Positions 26,981 to 36,885 are shown, counted from the stretch's first letter. The stretch: DNA of 64,000 nt from Janthinobacterium psychrotolerans (GCF_001677885.1 NZ_LOCQ01000060.1:186001-250000), one strand, 5' to 3'. The notes: generated from the sequence alone by a model not told the origin. Numbers and translations: made by a program.

Positions 26981-28258
26981 ATGCGACGACTGTATACCCT
27001 GGCCTGGTGGCTGGCCCTGCCTTTGGTACTGGCGCGCCTGTGGCTGCGCGGACGGCAGGAGCCTGGCTACCGCCAGCACTGGGGCGAGCGCCTGGGCGTT
27101 TACGGCAGCAAGGCGCCGTCCAGCCCCATGACCATCTGGCTGCACGCCGTTTCCGTCGGCGAAACGCGCGCGGCCGAACCACTGGTCGACGCGCTGCTGG
27201 CCCAGTGGCCAGGCTGCCGCATCGTGCTGACCCACATGACCCCGACCGGGCGCGCCACCGGCAAGGCGCTGTTCGCCAAACATGGCGCGCGCCTGGTGCA
27301 AAGCTACCTGCCCTACGACACGGGCGCCATGCCGGCCCGGTTTATCCGCCACTTTGCGCCGCGCATCTGCATTTTGATGGAGACCGAGGTGTGGCCGAAC
27401 CTGATCCACCAGTGCCAGCGCCACCGGGTGCCGGTGGTGCTGGCCAATGCACGCCTGTCGCAGCGCTCCCTGAACAAGGCGCAGCGCCTGGGCAAGCTGA
27501 TTCTTGAAGCCGCGCGCGCCATCACCCTGGTGGCCGCGCAGACGCCGGACGACGCCGCGCGCGTACGCCAGCTCGGCGTGGGCGAGGTAGTGGTTACCGG
27601 CAGCATCAAGTTTGACGTGGTGGTGCCGGCAGCGGCGCTGGCCACCGGTGCCTGGCTGCGCGGCGCCATCGGCCAGCGCCCGGTGCTGCTGTGCGCCAGC
27701 ACGCGCGAGGGTGAAGAGGAACTGATACTCGACGCGTTTGTGCGTGCCAGCCTGCCGCCAGCCACCTTGCTGCTGCTGGTGCCGCGCCATCCGCAGCGCT
27801 TCGACGAGGTGGAAGCGCTGGTGGCGTCGCGCGCCCTGGCCGTGCAGCGCAGGTCCGGCCTGGCTGGCGATGCTGTGGTTGCCGCGACCACGCAGGTGCT
27901 GCTGGGCGACTCGATGGGCGAGATGTTTGCCTATTACGCGGCCTGCGACTGTGCCTTTGTCGGCGGCAGCCTGCTGCCGCTGGGCGGTCAAAACCTGATC
28001 GAGCCGGCAGCGCTGGGCAAGCCGGTGCTGATCGGGCCGCATACCTTCAATTTTGCGCTGGTGACCGAACAAGCGATCGAGGCCGGCGGCGCCGCGCTGG
28101 TGCTTGACGCCGATGCGCTGATGGCGCAGGCTTCATCGCTGCTGCAGGATGCGGCACGCCTGGAAGACATGGGGGCGAAGGCGCTGGCGTTTGCGGCGCA
28201 GCACCGTGGCGCCACGCCGCGCACGATTGCGGCGATCAGGCCTTTGCTGCCAATGTAG
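26981..28258 (+). CDS. waaA: 3-deoxy-D-manno-octulosonic acid transferase
   Basis: WaaA (KdtA) transfers Kdo from CMP-Kdo to lipid IVA, with one N-terminal membrane anchor. The 425-residue protein has the hydrophobic anchor (residues 1-20) and the HAVSVGE motif with the catalytic Glu. METEVWPNL, GSIKFD, GSLLPLGGQN and the end segment IGPHTFNF are also present. Its stop codon (TAG 28256-28258) is directly followed by a REP-like repeat. The gene is the third of the algC-waaC-waaA cluster. Confidence 0.95.
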   Translation: MRRLYTLAWWLALPLVLARLWLRGRQEPGYRQHWGERLGVYGSKAPSSPMTIWLHAVSVGETRAAEPLVDALLAQWPGCRIVLTHMTPTGRATGKALFAKHGARLVQSYLPYDTGAMPARFIRHFAPRICILMETEVWPNLIHQCQRHRVPVVLANARLSQRSLNKAQRLGKLILEAARAITLVAAQTPDDAARVRQLGVGEVVVTGSIKFDVVVPAAALATGAWLRGAIGQRPVLLCASTREGEEELILDAFVRASLPPATLLLLVPRHPQRFDEVEALVASRALAVQRRSGLAGDAVVAATTQVLLGDSMGEMFAYYAACDCAFVGGSLLPLGGQNLIEPAALGKPVLIGPHTFNFALVTEQAIEAGGAALVLDADALMAQASSLLQDAARLEDMGAKALAFAAQHRGATPRTIAAIRPLLPM

Positions 28259-28259
28259 C

Positions 28260-28359
28260 GTAGGTCGGATTAGCGTAGCGTAATCCGACAACAGTGTTGA
28301 CTCTGGCCGTGGTGTTGTCGGGTTATGCGCTTGCGCGCTAACCCGACCTACCGACCTAC
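28260..28359. repeat. Inverted REP-like pair between convergent waaA and the ygjP-like gene
   Basis: The left unit is GTAG (28260-28263) plus GTCGGATTA (28264-28272) pairing with TAATCCGAC (28281-28289). The right unit is GTCGGGTTA (28317-28325) pairing with TAACCCGAC (28339-28347), followed by CTAC (28348-28351) and a second CGACCTAC copy ending at 28359. The CTA at 28356-28358 is the TAG stop of the minus-strand gene. The element is the same family as at 15.03 and 56.56 kb and sits between two gene ends, where it may also act as a terminator. Confidence 0.88.
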
Positions 28360-29279
28360 CCGAATAAAACCGGCAGCTCCTGCGAGCGTTTGCGCAAGGC
28401 CTGCTTGGCGCCATCGTAATCGGGGTAGATCGATTCCACGGTGGCCCAGAAGCGCGGGCTGTGGTTCATCTCCAGCAGGTGCGACAGCTCGTGCGCCACC
28501 ACGTAGTCGACCAGCGGCAGGGCGAAGTGGATCAGGCGCCAGTTCAGGCGGATTTTTCGCTGCACCGTGCAGCTGCCCCAGCGCGTGCCGGCCGAGGACA
28601 GTGACAGCGAATCGTAGCGCACGCCCAGTTTCGCCGCATACAGATCCAGCCGCTCCTCGAACAGTTGGCGCGCCTCGTGCTGGAACCAGGCTTTCACTTT
28701 CTCTTTCAACTGCTGTTCGGTGCCGGCAGGCGTGACCCACACATGCAGTTCACCGGTGTCGCGCTGGAAGCTGGCGCGGTGGCGGGCCGCCTGGTGCAGC
28801 CGCAAGGTGATCTCGCCGCCCAGGTAGGGCAGCGTGGCGCCGTCGATCCAGACCACCGGCGCCCGCTGCTGGCGCTGTACCTTGCGCTCGCCCCGTTCCT
28901 GCAATTTCGAGATGATCCAGCCCTGCTTGGCGCGGATCGCATTGTCGATTTCGGCCAGCGTGACGCGCTTGGGCGCGGTCACGCGCAGGCCATTGTCGTC
29001 GATCATAAAGCCGATCGAGCGGCGCGTCGAGCGGCGCAGGGCGAATTCGAGCAGATGGGGCCCAAGCTGCAGCTGGCGCAGCGGCGGGCCGTCGGCGGTG
29101 CGCGGTGGAGAGGGAAGGGGAGGCGGGGCTGGGACGGCAATCGGAGGCAGCTGGGCCACGATCGGTGGCGCCACGGGCAGCACCGGCGGCGCGGCAGGGC
29201 GCGCCACCGGGGGCGTGCTGGTCGAGACGTCATGCGCGAACAGATCCAGTTGCTGGTCGCCGACCCTGATGGTCTTCAT
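28356..29279 (-). CDS. YgjP-like M48-type metallopeptidase domain protein (DUF45)
   Basis: This 307-residue protein has a C-terminal YgjP/WLM-like zinc metallopeptidase domain. The zinc motif is HELSHLLEMNHSPRFW (around residue 265), preceded by SAGTRWGSCT and IRLNWRLIHFALPLVDYVVA, all typical of DUF45 proteins. Before it is a long Pro/Ala/Val-rich stretch (about residues 19-65) that most family members lack and that looks disordered. The start ATG 29279 (MKTIRVGDQQ) is 44 bases after the plsC stop; longer upstream frames only shadow plsC. Substrate is unknown. The TAG stop is provided by the adjoining REP-like repeat. Confidence 0.85.
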   Translation of the reverse strand: MKTIRVGDQQLDLFAHDVSTSTPPVARPAAPPVLPVAPPIVAQLPPIAVPAPPPLPSPPRTADGPPLRQLQLGPHLLEFALRRSTRRSIGFMIDDNGLRVTAPKRVTLAEIDNAIRAKQGWIISKLQERGERKVQRQQRAPVVWIDGATLPYLGGEITLRLHQAARHRASFQRDTGELHVWVTPAGTEQQLKEKVKAWFQHEARQLFEERLDLYAAKLGVRYDSLSLSSAGTRWGSCTVQRKIRLNWRLIHFALPLVDYVVAHELSHLLEMNHSPRFWATVESIYPDYDGAKQALRKRSQELPVLFG

Positions 29280-29323
29280 CTGCTCACGCAGTGTCGGCTC
29301 CTGGATGACCGCGCTGATGCCGT

Positions 29324-30064
29324 CTAGCCAGCGTTGTAGGCGTGAGGCGAAATGACGCGCATTTCTGATTCTATCCAATTTTCCACCTGTTGCATCATGC
29401 TGTCCGGGGTTTGCCCTTCCGGCGAAATCGGTTTGCCTATCGAGACCGTGATCACTCCCGGGCGCTTGAGAAATGACTGCTTGGGCCAGCACTCGCCCGA
29501 GTTGTGGGCGATCGGCACTACCAGCGCGCCGGTGGCAATGGCCAGGCGCGTGCCGCCGCTTTTGTACTTGCCCGTCTGGCCGACCGGGATGCGGGTGCCT
29601 TCGGGGAACATGATAATCCATTGGCCATCGGCGAGGCGGCGTTTTCCGTGCGCGACCACGCTTTTGAAGGCGTGCTTGCCCTGCTTGCGGTCGATCGGGA
29701 TCATGCGCAGCAGCGCCATGGCCCAGCCGAAGAAGGGAATGTACAGGATCTCCTTCTTGAACACATAGACCAGCGGGCGTGGCAGGCTGGGCAGCAGGAA
29801 AATGGTTTCCCAGGCCGACTGGTGTTTCGACAGCACGATGGCCGGCGCGTCGGGGAAGTTCTCGGCGCCCTTGACTTCGTAGCGGATGCCGCAAATGACC
29901 TTGGCGCACCAGATGATGAACACGTTCCAGCGCGAGGTGACCCAGTAACGGTTGTTATAGCTTAAAGGCGCGGCGAAAAAGCACACGCAGGCCCAGACGA
30001 TGGTGGCCACGATCATGATGATCATGAACAGCAGGGACCTGAGGAACAGGGAAATGGTACGCAA
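29324..30064 (-). CDS. plsC: 1-acyl-sn-glycerol-3-phosphate acyltransferase
   Basis: This 246-residue LPLAT-family acyltransferase has an N-terminal membrane helix (MRTISLFLRSLLFMIIMIVA). The catalytic motif reads KHQSAWET, that is HX4E rather than the usual HX4D. The second motif is IPIDRKQGKHAF and the third MFPEGTRIPVG. It probably makes phosphatidic acid at the inner membrane. It lies between gmhB and the ygjP-like gene in a long minus-strand run. The plsC paralogue at 21 kb has the canonical HX4D. Confidence 0.93.
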   Translation of the reverse strand: MRTISLFLRSLLFMIIMIVATIVWACVCFFAAPLSYNNRYWVTSRWNVFIIWCAKVICGIRYEVKGAENFPDAPAIVLSKHQSAWETIFLLPSLPRPLVYVFKKEILYIPFFGWAMALLRMIPIDRKQGKHAFKSVVAHGKRRLADGQWIIMFPEGTRIPVGQTGKYKSGGTRLAIATGALVVPIAHNSGECWPKQSFLKRPGVITVSIGKPISPEGQTPDSMMQQVENWIESEMRVISPHAYNAG

Positions 30065-30077
30065 GCGGTTCTCCGGA

Positions 30078-30656
30078 TTAAATACTGAATGCCACGGTGG
30101 GCGATGGTGCGGCGGCTGCCGGCGCCTTGAGCAGGTGACTGACCACGGCGGCCAGGTCGGCGAAGACCTGGGTGCCTGGTGGCAGGCCGCCCGTTTGATT
30201 GGTGCCTGCGCCCTTGCCGGTCAGGACCAGGTAGGGCGTGCAGCCGCTGATGAAGCCGGCCTGCAGGTCGCGCAGCGAATCGCCGACCGTTGGCACGCCT
30301 TTCAGGCTGGTGTTGTAGCGCTGCGAGATTTCATGGAACATGCCCGGCTTGGGCTTGCGGCAGTCGCAATTGTCGGCGCCAGCATGCGGGCAGAAGAAGA
30401 TGGCGTCGATATCGGCGCCCACCTGCTGCGCCAGGGTGTGCATCTTCTGGTGGATTGCGTTGAGCACCGGCATGTCGAAGTATTCGCGCGCGATGCCCGA
30501 CTGGTTCGAGGCGATCACCACGCGGTAGCCGGCCTGGTTCAGGCGGGCGATCGCTTCGAGCGAGCCGGGGATCGGCAGCCATTCGGCCGGCGACTTGATG
30601 AAGTCCGGCGAGTCATGATTGATGACGCCATCACGGTCGAGGATGATCAGTTTCAT
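30078..30656 (-). CDS. gmhB: D-glycero-beta-D-manno-heptose-1,7-bisphosphate 7-phosphatase
   Basis: GmhB is a HAD phosphatase in ADP-heptose synthesis for LPS. The nucleophile motif is LDRDGVINHDS; SNQSG is the second motif, and the structural zinc-binding FFCPHAGADNCDCRKPKPGM and GDSLRDLQAG complete the family pattern. ATG 30656 gives the conserved start MKLIILDRDGV. An ATG at 30671 overlaps the glyS stop (TAATG) and would add MGAPA; translation may begin there. It works with WaaC, whose gene is a few kilobases away. The C-terminus is Ala/Pro-rich. Confidence 0.95.
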   Translation of the reverse strand: MKLIILDRDGVINHDSPDFIKSPAEWLPIPGSLEAIARLNQAGYRVVIASNQSGIAREYFDMPVLNAIHQKMHTLAQQVGADIDAIFFCPHAGADNCDCRKPKPGMFHEISQRYNTSLKGVPTVGDSLRDLQAGFISGCTPYLVLTGKGAGTNQTGGLPPGTQVFADLAAVVSHLLKAPAAAAPSPTVAFSI

Positions 30657-30670
30657 CGCCGGCGCACCCA

Positions 30671-32773
30671 TTATGCCGCCAGCTTGGAAATGTCGGCCAC
30701 GCGGTTCATCATGCCGTGCAGCGACGACAGCAGGGCCAGGCGGTTGTTGCGCAGGGCGACATCCTCGGCCATCACCATCACGTCGTTGAAGAAGCGGTCG
30801 ACATCGTCGCGCAGCTGCGCCAGCGTTTGCAAGGTACCGGTGAAGTCGCCCCTGGCAAAGGCGGCGTCGACTTCCGGCTGCACGCGCGAAACGGCGGCGG
30901 CCAGCGTTTTCTCGGCCTCGTCCTGCAGCAGCGCCACATTGACGCCGCCGGCGGCGACCTGGCTCACGGCTTCCTCGTTCTTTTTCAGAATATTCGTGAT
31001 GCGCTTGTTGGCCGCGGCCAGCGAGGCGCTTTCCGGCAGCGCGGCAAACGCCTGCACCGCTTCGAGGCGCTGCACGATATCGTCGAGGCGGTCCGGATTC
31101 TGCGCCACCACCGCTTCGATCTCGTTCGGCGAAAAACCGCGCTCGCGCAGGATGCCGCGCAGGCGCTCGAGCATGAAGGTGGTGACGTCCGCCACCGGGT
31201 CCTTGAAGCCGGGAATCGCCGCAAATTGCGCGGCGGCGTCGCCCAGCAGGCCCTGGATCGACAGCGGGAGGCGTTTTTCCAGCAGCATGCGCAGCACGCC
31301 CAAAGCATGGCGGCGCAGCGCGAACGGATCCTTGTCGCCTGTCGGCGCAAGACCAATCGACCAGATGCCGACCAGCGTTTCGAGCTTGTCGGCCAGCGCC
31401 ACTGCCGTGCCGGTAGCGGTCGACGGCAGCGCGTCGCCGGCAAAGCGCGGCTGGTAGTGTTCCGAGGCGGCCAGCGCCACTTCTTCCGGCTCGCCGTCAT
31501 GGCGCGCGTAATAGGTGCCCATGATGCCTTGCAGCTCGGGGAATTCGCCGACCATGTCGGTCAGCAGGTCGGCCTTGGCCAGCATGGCGCCACGCTGTGC
31601 CAGCGCCACGTCGCCGCCCAGTTTGGCGGCAATCGCGCCGGCGATCGCGGTGACGCGTTCTGTACGGGCAGCCTGCGTGCCCAGCTTGTTGTGGTAGACC
31701 ACATTGGCCAGCAGCGGCAAACGCGATGCCAGGGTTTTTTTCTTGTCCTGTTCGAAGAAGAACTTGGCGTCGGACAGGCGCGGACGCACCACGCGCTCGT
31801 TGCCGCCGATAATGTGTTCGGGCGTGTCGGTGGCGATGTTCGAGACGATCAGGAAACGCGAGCGCAATTTGCCTTCGCTATCTGTCAGCGCGAAGTACTT
31901 CTGGTTGGTCTGCATGGTGAGGATCAAACACTCCTGCGGCACGGCCAGGAATTCCTCCTCGAAGTGGCATTCGTAGACCACCGGCCATTCGACCAGGGCG
32001 GTCACTTCATCGAGCAGCGACTCGGGCATCAGCACCTGGTCGGCGCCGGCTTTTTCCAGCAGCTGGGCGCGGATGGTGGCCTTGCGCTCTTCCACGCTGG
32101 CGATCACGCTGGCGTCGAGGATCAGCGACGGCGCATAGTTTTCCGCGTGCTTGATGGTGATCGGCTCGCCGTTGGTCAGGAAGCGGTGGCCCAGCGTCTC
32201 GCGGCCGGCCGTCAGGCCCAGCAGGGTCAAGGGCAGTACATTGATGCCGTGCAGGGCGATCAGGCTGTGGGCCGGGCGCACGAATTGCACGGTACTGCCG
32301 TCCGGACGCTGGTAGCTCATCAGTTTTGGAATCGGCAGCTTGGCGCACGACTCCGTCAAGGCCGCTTGCGCGCCGGTGGCCAGCAGGCTGCCCGGCGCCG
32401 TATGCGTATAGAAAAAGCTCTCGGCCTTGCCGTCCACGGCGCGTTCCAGGTCCGCCACCGTGAGGTCGGGAAAGCCCAGCGCGGCCAGTTTCTTGGCCAG
32501 CGGCGCGGTGCCGTTGCCGTTCGCGTCCAGCGCCACCGAGACCGGCAGCACTTTTTCGCGGATCGACTTGTCGGGCGAGACTTCGCGCACATTGGTGATG
32601 GAGACGGCCAGGCGGCGCGGCGAGGCGTAGCTGGTGGCGACGCTGTCGCTTTCCAGTAAGTCGCGCGATTTGAGGCCGTTGACGATGCCGGCGGCAAAGG
32701 CGGCGCCCAGCTTGGCCAGCGCTTTCGGCGGCAGTTCTTCGGTCAGCAGTTCAATAAGCAGTGTTTGGTTCAT
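30671..32773 (-). CDS. glyS: Glycine--tRNA ligase beta subunit
   Basis: This is the 700-residue beta subunit of the bacterial alpha2beta2 glycyl-tRNA synthetase, which recognises tRNA. It starts [19 protein letters not shown] at ATG 32773. Conserved blocks seen include [12 protein letters not shown], the LKSRDL region, [13 protein letters not shown] and, near the C-terminus, [18 protein letters not shown]. It follows glyQ by 26 bases on the minus strand. Its stop overlaps an upstream ATG of gmhB. Confidence 0.97.
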   Translation of the reverse strand: MNQTLLIELLTEELPPKALAKLGAAFAAGIVNGLKSRDLLESDSVATSYASPRRLAVSITNVREVSPDKSIREKVLPVSVALDANGNGTAPLAKKLAALGFPDLTVADLERAVDGKAESFFYTHTAPGSLLATGAQAALTESCAKLPIPKLMSYQRPDGSTVQFVRPAHSLIALHGINVLPLTLLGLTAGRETLGHRFLTNGEPITIKHAENYAPSLILDASVIASVEERKATIRAQLLEKAGADQVLMPESLLDEVTALVEWPVVYECHFEEEFLAVPQECLILTMQTNQKYFALTDSEGKLRSRFLIVSNIATDTPEHIIGGNERVVRPRLSDAKFFFEQDKKKTLASRLPLLANVVYHNKLGTQAARTERVTAIAGAIAAKLGGDVALAQRGAMLAKADLLTDMVGEFPELQGIMGTYYARHDGEPEEVALAASEHYQPRFAGDALPSTATGTAVALADKLETLVGIWSIGLAPTGDKDPFALRRHALGVLRMLLEKRLPLSIQGLLGDAAAQFAAIPGFKDPVADVTTFMLERLRGILRERGFSPNEIEAVVAQNPDRLDDIVQRLEAVQAFAALPESASLAAANKRITNILKKNEEAVSQVAAGGVNVALLQDEAEKTLAAAVSRVQPEVDAAFARGDFTGTLQTLAQLRDDVDRFFNDVMVMAEDVALRNNRLALLSSLHGMMNRVADISKLAA

Positions 32774-32799
32774 GGTGTTCTTGTCTGGTACGGCGGTCG

Positions 32800-33720
32800 T
32801 TAGGCAGCCGGGGCGGCTTGTTCTTGTGCTGGCAGCATCGGGAAACCGAGGCGCTCGCGCGAGTCGTAATAGGCCTGGGCAACCAGGCGCGACAGGGTGC
32901 GCACGCGGCCGATATAGGCGGCGCGTTCGGTCACCGAAATGGCGCCGCGCGCGTCCAGCATATTGAAGCTGTGCGAGGCCTTCATGATTTTTTCGTAGGC
33001 CGGCAAGGTCAGTTGCAGCTCGATCAGGCGCTTGGCTTCCGCTTCGTAGTTGCCGAACTGTTCGAACAGCAGTTCGGTGTTGGCGTGCTCGAAGTTGTAG
33101 GTCGATTGTTCCACTTCGTTCTGGTGGAACACGTCGCCATAGGTCAGCTTCTTGGTCACGCCACCTTCTTCCCACTCGGTCCAGACCAGGTCATACACGT
33201 TTTCCACGCCCTGCAGATACATGGCCAGGCGTTCGATGCCGTAGGTGATTTCACCGAGCACCGGCTTGCAATCGAGGCCGCCGACTTGCTGGAAGTAGGT
33301 GAACTGCGTCACTTCCATGCCGTTCAGCCAGACTTCCCAGCCCAGGCCCCAGGCGCCCAGGGTCGGGCTTTCCCAGTCGTCTTCGACAAAGCGCACGTCG
33401 TTCTGTTTCAAGTCCAGGCCCAGCGCGGCCAGCGAACCCAGATACAGATCAAGGATGTTTTCCGGCGCCGGCTTCAATACCACCTGGTACTGGTAGTAGT
33501 GCTGCATGCGGTTCGGATTTTCGCCATAGCGGCCATCTTTCGGGCGGCGCGACGGCTGCACATACGCGGCGCGCCATGGCTCCGGACCGATCGCGCGCAG
33601 GAAGGTGCCGGTATGGAAGGTGCCGGCGCCGACTTCCATGTCGTAGGGCTGGAGCAGGGCGCAACCTTGCTTGTCCCAATAGGTTTGCAAGGTCAGGATA
33701 ATTTGTTGAAATGTGAGCAT
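32800..33720 (-). CDS. glyQ: Glycine--tRNA ligase alpha subunit
   Basis: This is the 306-residue catalytic alpha subunit that activates glycine with ATP. The sequence [20 protein letters not shown], the class II motif region [20 protein letters not shown] and [20 protein letters not shown] match the family well. The gene precedes glyS, as in most proteobacteria, and follows lnt after a gap of 141 bases that could carry its promoter. Confidence 0.98.
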   Translation of the reverse strand: MLTFQQIILTLQTYWDKQGCALLQPYDMEVGAGTFHTGTFLRAIGPEPWRAAYVQPSRRPKDGRYGENPNRMQHYYQYQVVLKPAPENILDLYLGSLAALGLDLKQNDVRFVEDDWESPTLGAWGLGWEVWLNGMEVTQFTYFQQVGGLDCKPVLGEITYGIERLAMYLQGVENVYDLVWTEWEEGGVTKKLTYGDVFHQNEVEQSTYNFEHANTELLFEQFGNYEAEAKRLIELQLTLPAYEKIMKASHSFNMLDARGAISVTERAAYIGRVRTLSRLVAQAYYDSRERLGFPMLPAQEQAAPAA

Positions 33721-33861
33721 CGTATGAGTTCGCCGCGCGACAGGCTGCGCTTTGTTAAGGTTTGCTTGAAGCCGGCACGCTCGCGCTGCAAGGCAGGCGG
33801 GCGTGCGGACCGGGGTTTTGCTAATTTTAGCGGGTTTTATGACGCTACTGTGACTCTTGTG

Positions 33862-35451
33862 TCAATTCGCCGTCGCTTGCGCCTTGCGGGCGCGGCGGCC
33901 CAGCAGGAAGGCGGCCAGCAAGGCCAGCGCGTTCAGGCCCAGCATCAGCTTGTTGCCGTACAAGATATACGGCGTCATGCCGCCCATGCCTTGCACCGTG
34001 GCCGCCAGCGCGCCTTGCCGCGCCGGTGGCAGCAGATTGACCACCAGGCCCTTGCCGTCGATGACGGCGGTGGCGCCGGTATTGGTCGCGCGCAGCATCG
34101 GCCGGCCCGTCTCCAGGCTGCGCATCTGCGAGATCTGCAAATGCTGCGGAATGGCGATCGAGTCGCCGAACCAGGCCAGGTTCGAGATATTGAGCAGCAC
34201 CGACGCCGACTGCTTGCCATGGTGGTGGGCATTGGCCAGCTGGCCGGCGATTTCCTCGCCAAACAGGTCTTCATAGCAGATGTTCGGCAGCACCAGCTGG
34301 TCGCGTACCTGCAAGGGCGGCTGCACGCGCGCGCCGCGGCCCATGTCGCCCAGTGGAATGGCCATCATGGCGACAAACCAGTGCAGGCCGGGCGGCACGA
34401 ATTCGCCGAATGGCACCAGGTGGTGCTTGCGGTACTGGTAATAGGGCCCCGGGGTGGCGTTCGGCGTGATGCCGACGGCGGCGTTATAAAAGCGGCGTTC
34501 TTCGTCGAGTACCGGCATGCCGACCAGCAGCGTGCTGCCGCTCTGCTGCGCAAAAGCGCCCAGGCCTTCGAGGTAACCCTCCGGCAGCTGCTGCGGCAGC
34601 ACCGTGACGGCCGTCTCCGGCGTGGCGATCAGGTCGGCCGGCGCGCTGGTGATGGCCTGCTGGTACATGCGCAGGGCGCCCAGCACGAAAGCCGGGTCGA
34701 ATTTCTGCTGCTGTGGCACATTGCCCTGCAACAGGCGCACCGTGATCGGGCGGCCTACCGCATGCGTCCAGTCGACGTGGCGCAGGCCGATACCGGCGCC
34801 GTACAGGGCCAGCACGCCGCCCAGGGCGGCCCAGCGCGTGCGCGGCAGCGGATGCGTCAGCAGCAGCAGGGCGCCGGCCGACAGCGCCGCCAGCCAGCCC
34901 AGGCCGTACGAACCGATAATCGGCGCAAAGCCGCCCAGCGGGCTGGTATTGTGGGCGTAGCCGGTGGCCAGCCACGGGAAGCCCGTAAACAGCCAGCCGC
35001 GCGTCCATTCGAACAGGCTCCACATCGCAGGTAAAACCAGGAGCGTCATGGCCGGCAGCGACAAGACCCAGCGTTTGCGCAGCCAGGCGGCCGCGCCCAT
35101 GGCCAGCGCCACGTAGATGCCCATCAGCAGCGCCAGCAGCGCCACGGCGATGGCGGCGATGGGCGCTGCCATGTCGCCATAGCGGTGCATCGAGATATAC
35201 AGCCAGTGGGTGCCGGCGCCGCACCAGCCAAAGCTGTAGGCCCAGCCGATGCGCGCGCTGCTCTTGATGTCGGCGGCGCGCAGCACCTGGTAGAACAGCA
35301 CGGCCAGGCTGATGATCTGCAGCGGCCAGTAGCCGAACGGGGCAAACGCCAGCACCGCCACCGCGCCGGCGACAGCGGCGATCAGCATGCGCGAGAGCGT
35401 GCTGCGCGGCGGCTTGGGAGGGGCGTTGGGATCAACGCGTCTGAAACGCAT
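33862..35451 (-). CDS. lnt: Apolipoprotein N-acyltransferase
   Basis: Lnt adds the third acyl chain to the N-terminal Cys of outer-membrane lipoproteins. The 529-residue protein has six or more N-terminal membrane helices and a periplasmic nitrilase-like domain. Catalytic residues are seen as Glu in ATPETAV, Lys in RKHHLVPFGE and Cys in NICYEDLFG. A C-terminal helix and a basic tail (GRRARKAQ) close the protein. It follows the corC gene by 16 bases, the standard lnt-corC pairing. Confidence 0.96.
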   Translation of the reverse strand: MRFRRVDPNAPPKPPRSTLSRMLIAAVAGAVAVLAFAPFGYWPLQIISLAVLFYQVLRAADIKSSARIGWAYSFGWCGAGTHWLYISMHRYGDMAAPIAAIAVALLALLMGIYVALAMGAAAWLRKRWVLSLPAMTLLVLPAMWSLFEWTRGWLFTGFPWLATGYAHNTSPLGGFAPIIGSYGLGWLAALSAGALLLLTHPLPRTRWAALGGVLALYGAGIGLRHVDWTHAVGRPITVRLLQGNVPQQQKFDPAFVLGALRMYQQAITSAPADLIATPETAVTVLPQQLPEGYLEGLGAFAQQSGSTLLVGMPVLDEERRFYNAAVGITPNATPGPYYQYRKHHLVPFGEFVPPGLHWFVAMMAIPLGDMGRGARVQPPLQVRDQLVLPNICYEDLFGEEIAGQLANAHHHGKQSASVLLNISNLAWFGDSIAIPQHLQISQMRSLETGRPMLRATNTGATAVIDGKGLVVNLLPPARQGALAATVQGMGGMTPYILYGNKLMLGLNALALLAAFLLGRRARKAQATAN

Positions 35452-35467
35452 TTACAGCACGCGCATG

Positions 35468-36346
35468 TCAGAGTTCCAGTTCCGGCACGGCGGGCAGGCG
35501 CTCGACGAGCAGCACATGCACCTGGCGCGCGTCGGCGCGCAGCACTTCAAAGCGCAAATCGCCCAGGTCGAAGATATCGCCCTTGTGCGCCATGCGGCCC
35601 AGGTGCTTGGAAACCATGCCGCCGATGGTGTCGACGTCGTCGTCCGACAAGCGGCAGCCGAGTTCCTGGTTGAACTGGGCGATCTCGGTCAGGGCCTTGA
35701 CGCGCCAGCGCGGGCCGAACTGGCCTTCCTTGAGCGACAGGATATTGTCTTCGGCTTCGTCGAAGTCGTATTCGTCCTCGATATCGCCGACGATCTGTTC
35801 GAGCACGTCTTCGATGGTGATCAGGCCGGCCACGCCGCTGTATTCATCGACGACGATGGCCATGTGATTGTGGTTGGCGCGGAAGTCGCGCAGCAGCACA
35901 TTCAGGCGTTTCGATTCGGGGATGAAAATGGCGGGGCGCAGCATCTCGCGCACGTCGAAGGACTCTTCCGCGTAGTAGCGCAGCAGGTCTTTCGCCAGCA
36001 GGATGCCGATGACCTTGTCGCGTTCGCCTTCGATCGCGGGGAAGCGCGAGTGGGCGGTCGACAGGACTTCCGGCATCCATTCCTCGATCGGCTTGCTGAT
36101 GTCGATGACATCCATTTGCGAACGGGGAATCATGATGTCGCGCGCGCAGAGATCCGATACCTGGAACACGCCTTCGATCATCGACAGGGCGTCGGCGTCG
36201 ATCAGCTTGCGTTCGTGCGCATCGTGTAGAACCTCAAGCAATTCTGCTCGGTTCTCTGGCTCGGGGGAAATGAGTGCGGTCAGGCGTTCAAACAGTGACC
36301 GGTGGGGCTTGACGTCAGTTCTGACGCCACTAGGATGCTCGGGCAT
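35468..36346 (-). CDS. corC: CorC/HlyC-family transporter-associated protein with CBS pair (YbeX)
   Basis: This 292-residue cytoplasmic protein has a tandem CBS domain (about residues 65-190, with the ARDIMIPRSQMDVID opening and VVDEYSGVAGLITIEDVLEQ) and a C-terminal CorC_HlyC domain. CorC is linked to magnesium and cobalt efflux, and YbeX more recently to ribosome metabolism together with YbeY. It sits between the DUF4259 gene and lnt. ATG 36346 is the first good start, preceded by a GGAGGCG-like ribosome site on the minus strand. Confidence 0.95.
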   Translation of the reverse strand: MPEHPSGVRTDVKPHRSLFERLTALISPEPENRAELLEVLHDAHERKLIDADALSMIEGVFQVSDLCARDIMIPRSQMDVIDISKPIEEWMPEVLSTAHSRFPAIEGERDKVIGILLAKDLLRYYAEESFDVREMLRPAIFIPESKRLNVLLRDFRANHNHMAIVVDEYSGVAGLITIEDVLEQIVGDIEDEYDFDEAEDNILSLKEGQFGPRWRVKALTEIAQFNQELGCRLSDDDVDTIGGMVSKHLGRMAHKGDIFDLGDLRFEVLRADARQVHVLLVERLPAVPELEL

Positions 36347-36387
36347 AGGAGGCGTGAGCCGTTGTTGCGAAGGGATATAGGATACAC

Positions 36388-36422
36388 CAAAAGCGGCCCG
36401 TTACCGGAATTCCCCGCTTTTG
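36388..36422. terminator. Inverted repeat between the DUF4259 gene and corC
   Basis: CAAAAGCGG (36388-36396) pairs with CCGCTTTTG (36414-36422) across a 17-base loop. It lies in the 107-base gap upstream of corC. The T-run is inside the stem rather than after it, so it is at best a weak terminator or mRNA processing site. Confidence 0.35.
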
Positions 36423-36453
36423 ATGTGAATTTACTACGCTTATTGCCGACGTT

Positions 36454-36885
36454 TCAGGCCGCCGGCGTACTTTGGGCGCCGAGCACGCGCAGGCGCAAGG
36501 CCGCCACCTCCGCCTGCCATTCGTCGCCGTGTTCGCTTTCCTGCCACAGCTGGCGCAGCTCGGACGCGTCCGACAAAATACGCTCGAAGGCCAGGCGCGC
36601 CTTGTCGAGAATCTGTGGCGTGACCTTCTTCCTGCAGGCCGCGACCCACTCGTCGACTTCGGCGGTGGCGGCGTCGGGCGCGCCCGGCCGGCCTTGCAGG
36701 CGCGCGATCACGTCCAGCGCGGCCAGCGCCTCTGCGGCGAACGGCGCTTGCAGTTCGGCTTCGGTGCTGTCGATCACGTTGTCGAGCGTGGTCTCGACCA
36801 GTTCCAGCGTTTTGTATTCGTGCAGGTCCTGCGCCCAGTCCATGGCGTAGTCGTTGCCGAAGGCGTCAAGCGCCCAGGTGGCCAT
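36454..36885 (-). CDS. DUF4259 domain-containing protein
   Basis: This 143-residue protein starts [20 protein letters not shown], the typical N-terminus of DUF4259 proteins (a W-x-F-x-N-D-x-A-x-D-W pattern). The remainder is helical with many acidic residues. Function is unknown. Its first 20 bases overlap the end of ybeY, so it is probably translated from the same mRNA. It interrupts the usual direct ybeY-corC neighbourhood. Confidence 0.85.
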   Translation of the reverse strand: MATWALDAFGNDYAMDWAQDLHEYKTLELVETTLDNVIDSTEAELQAPFAAEALAALDVIARLQGRPGAPDAATAEVDEWVAACRKKVTPQILDKARLAFERILSDASELRQLWQESEHGDEWQAEVAALRLRVLGAQSTPAA

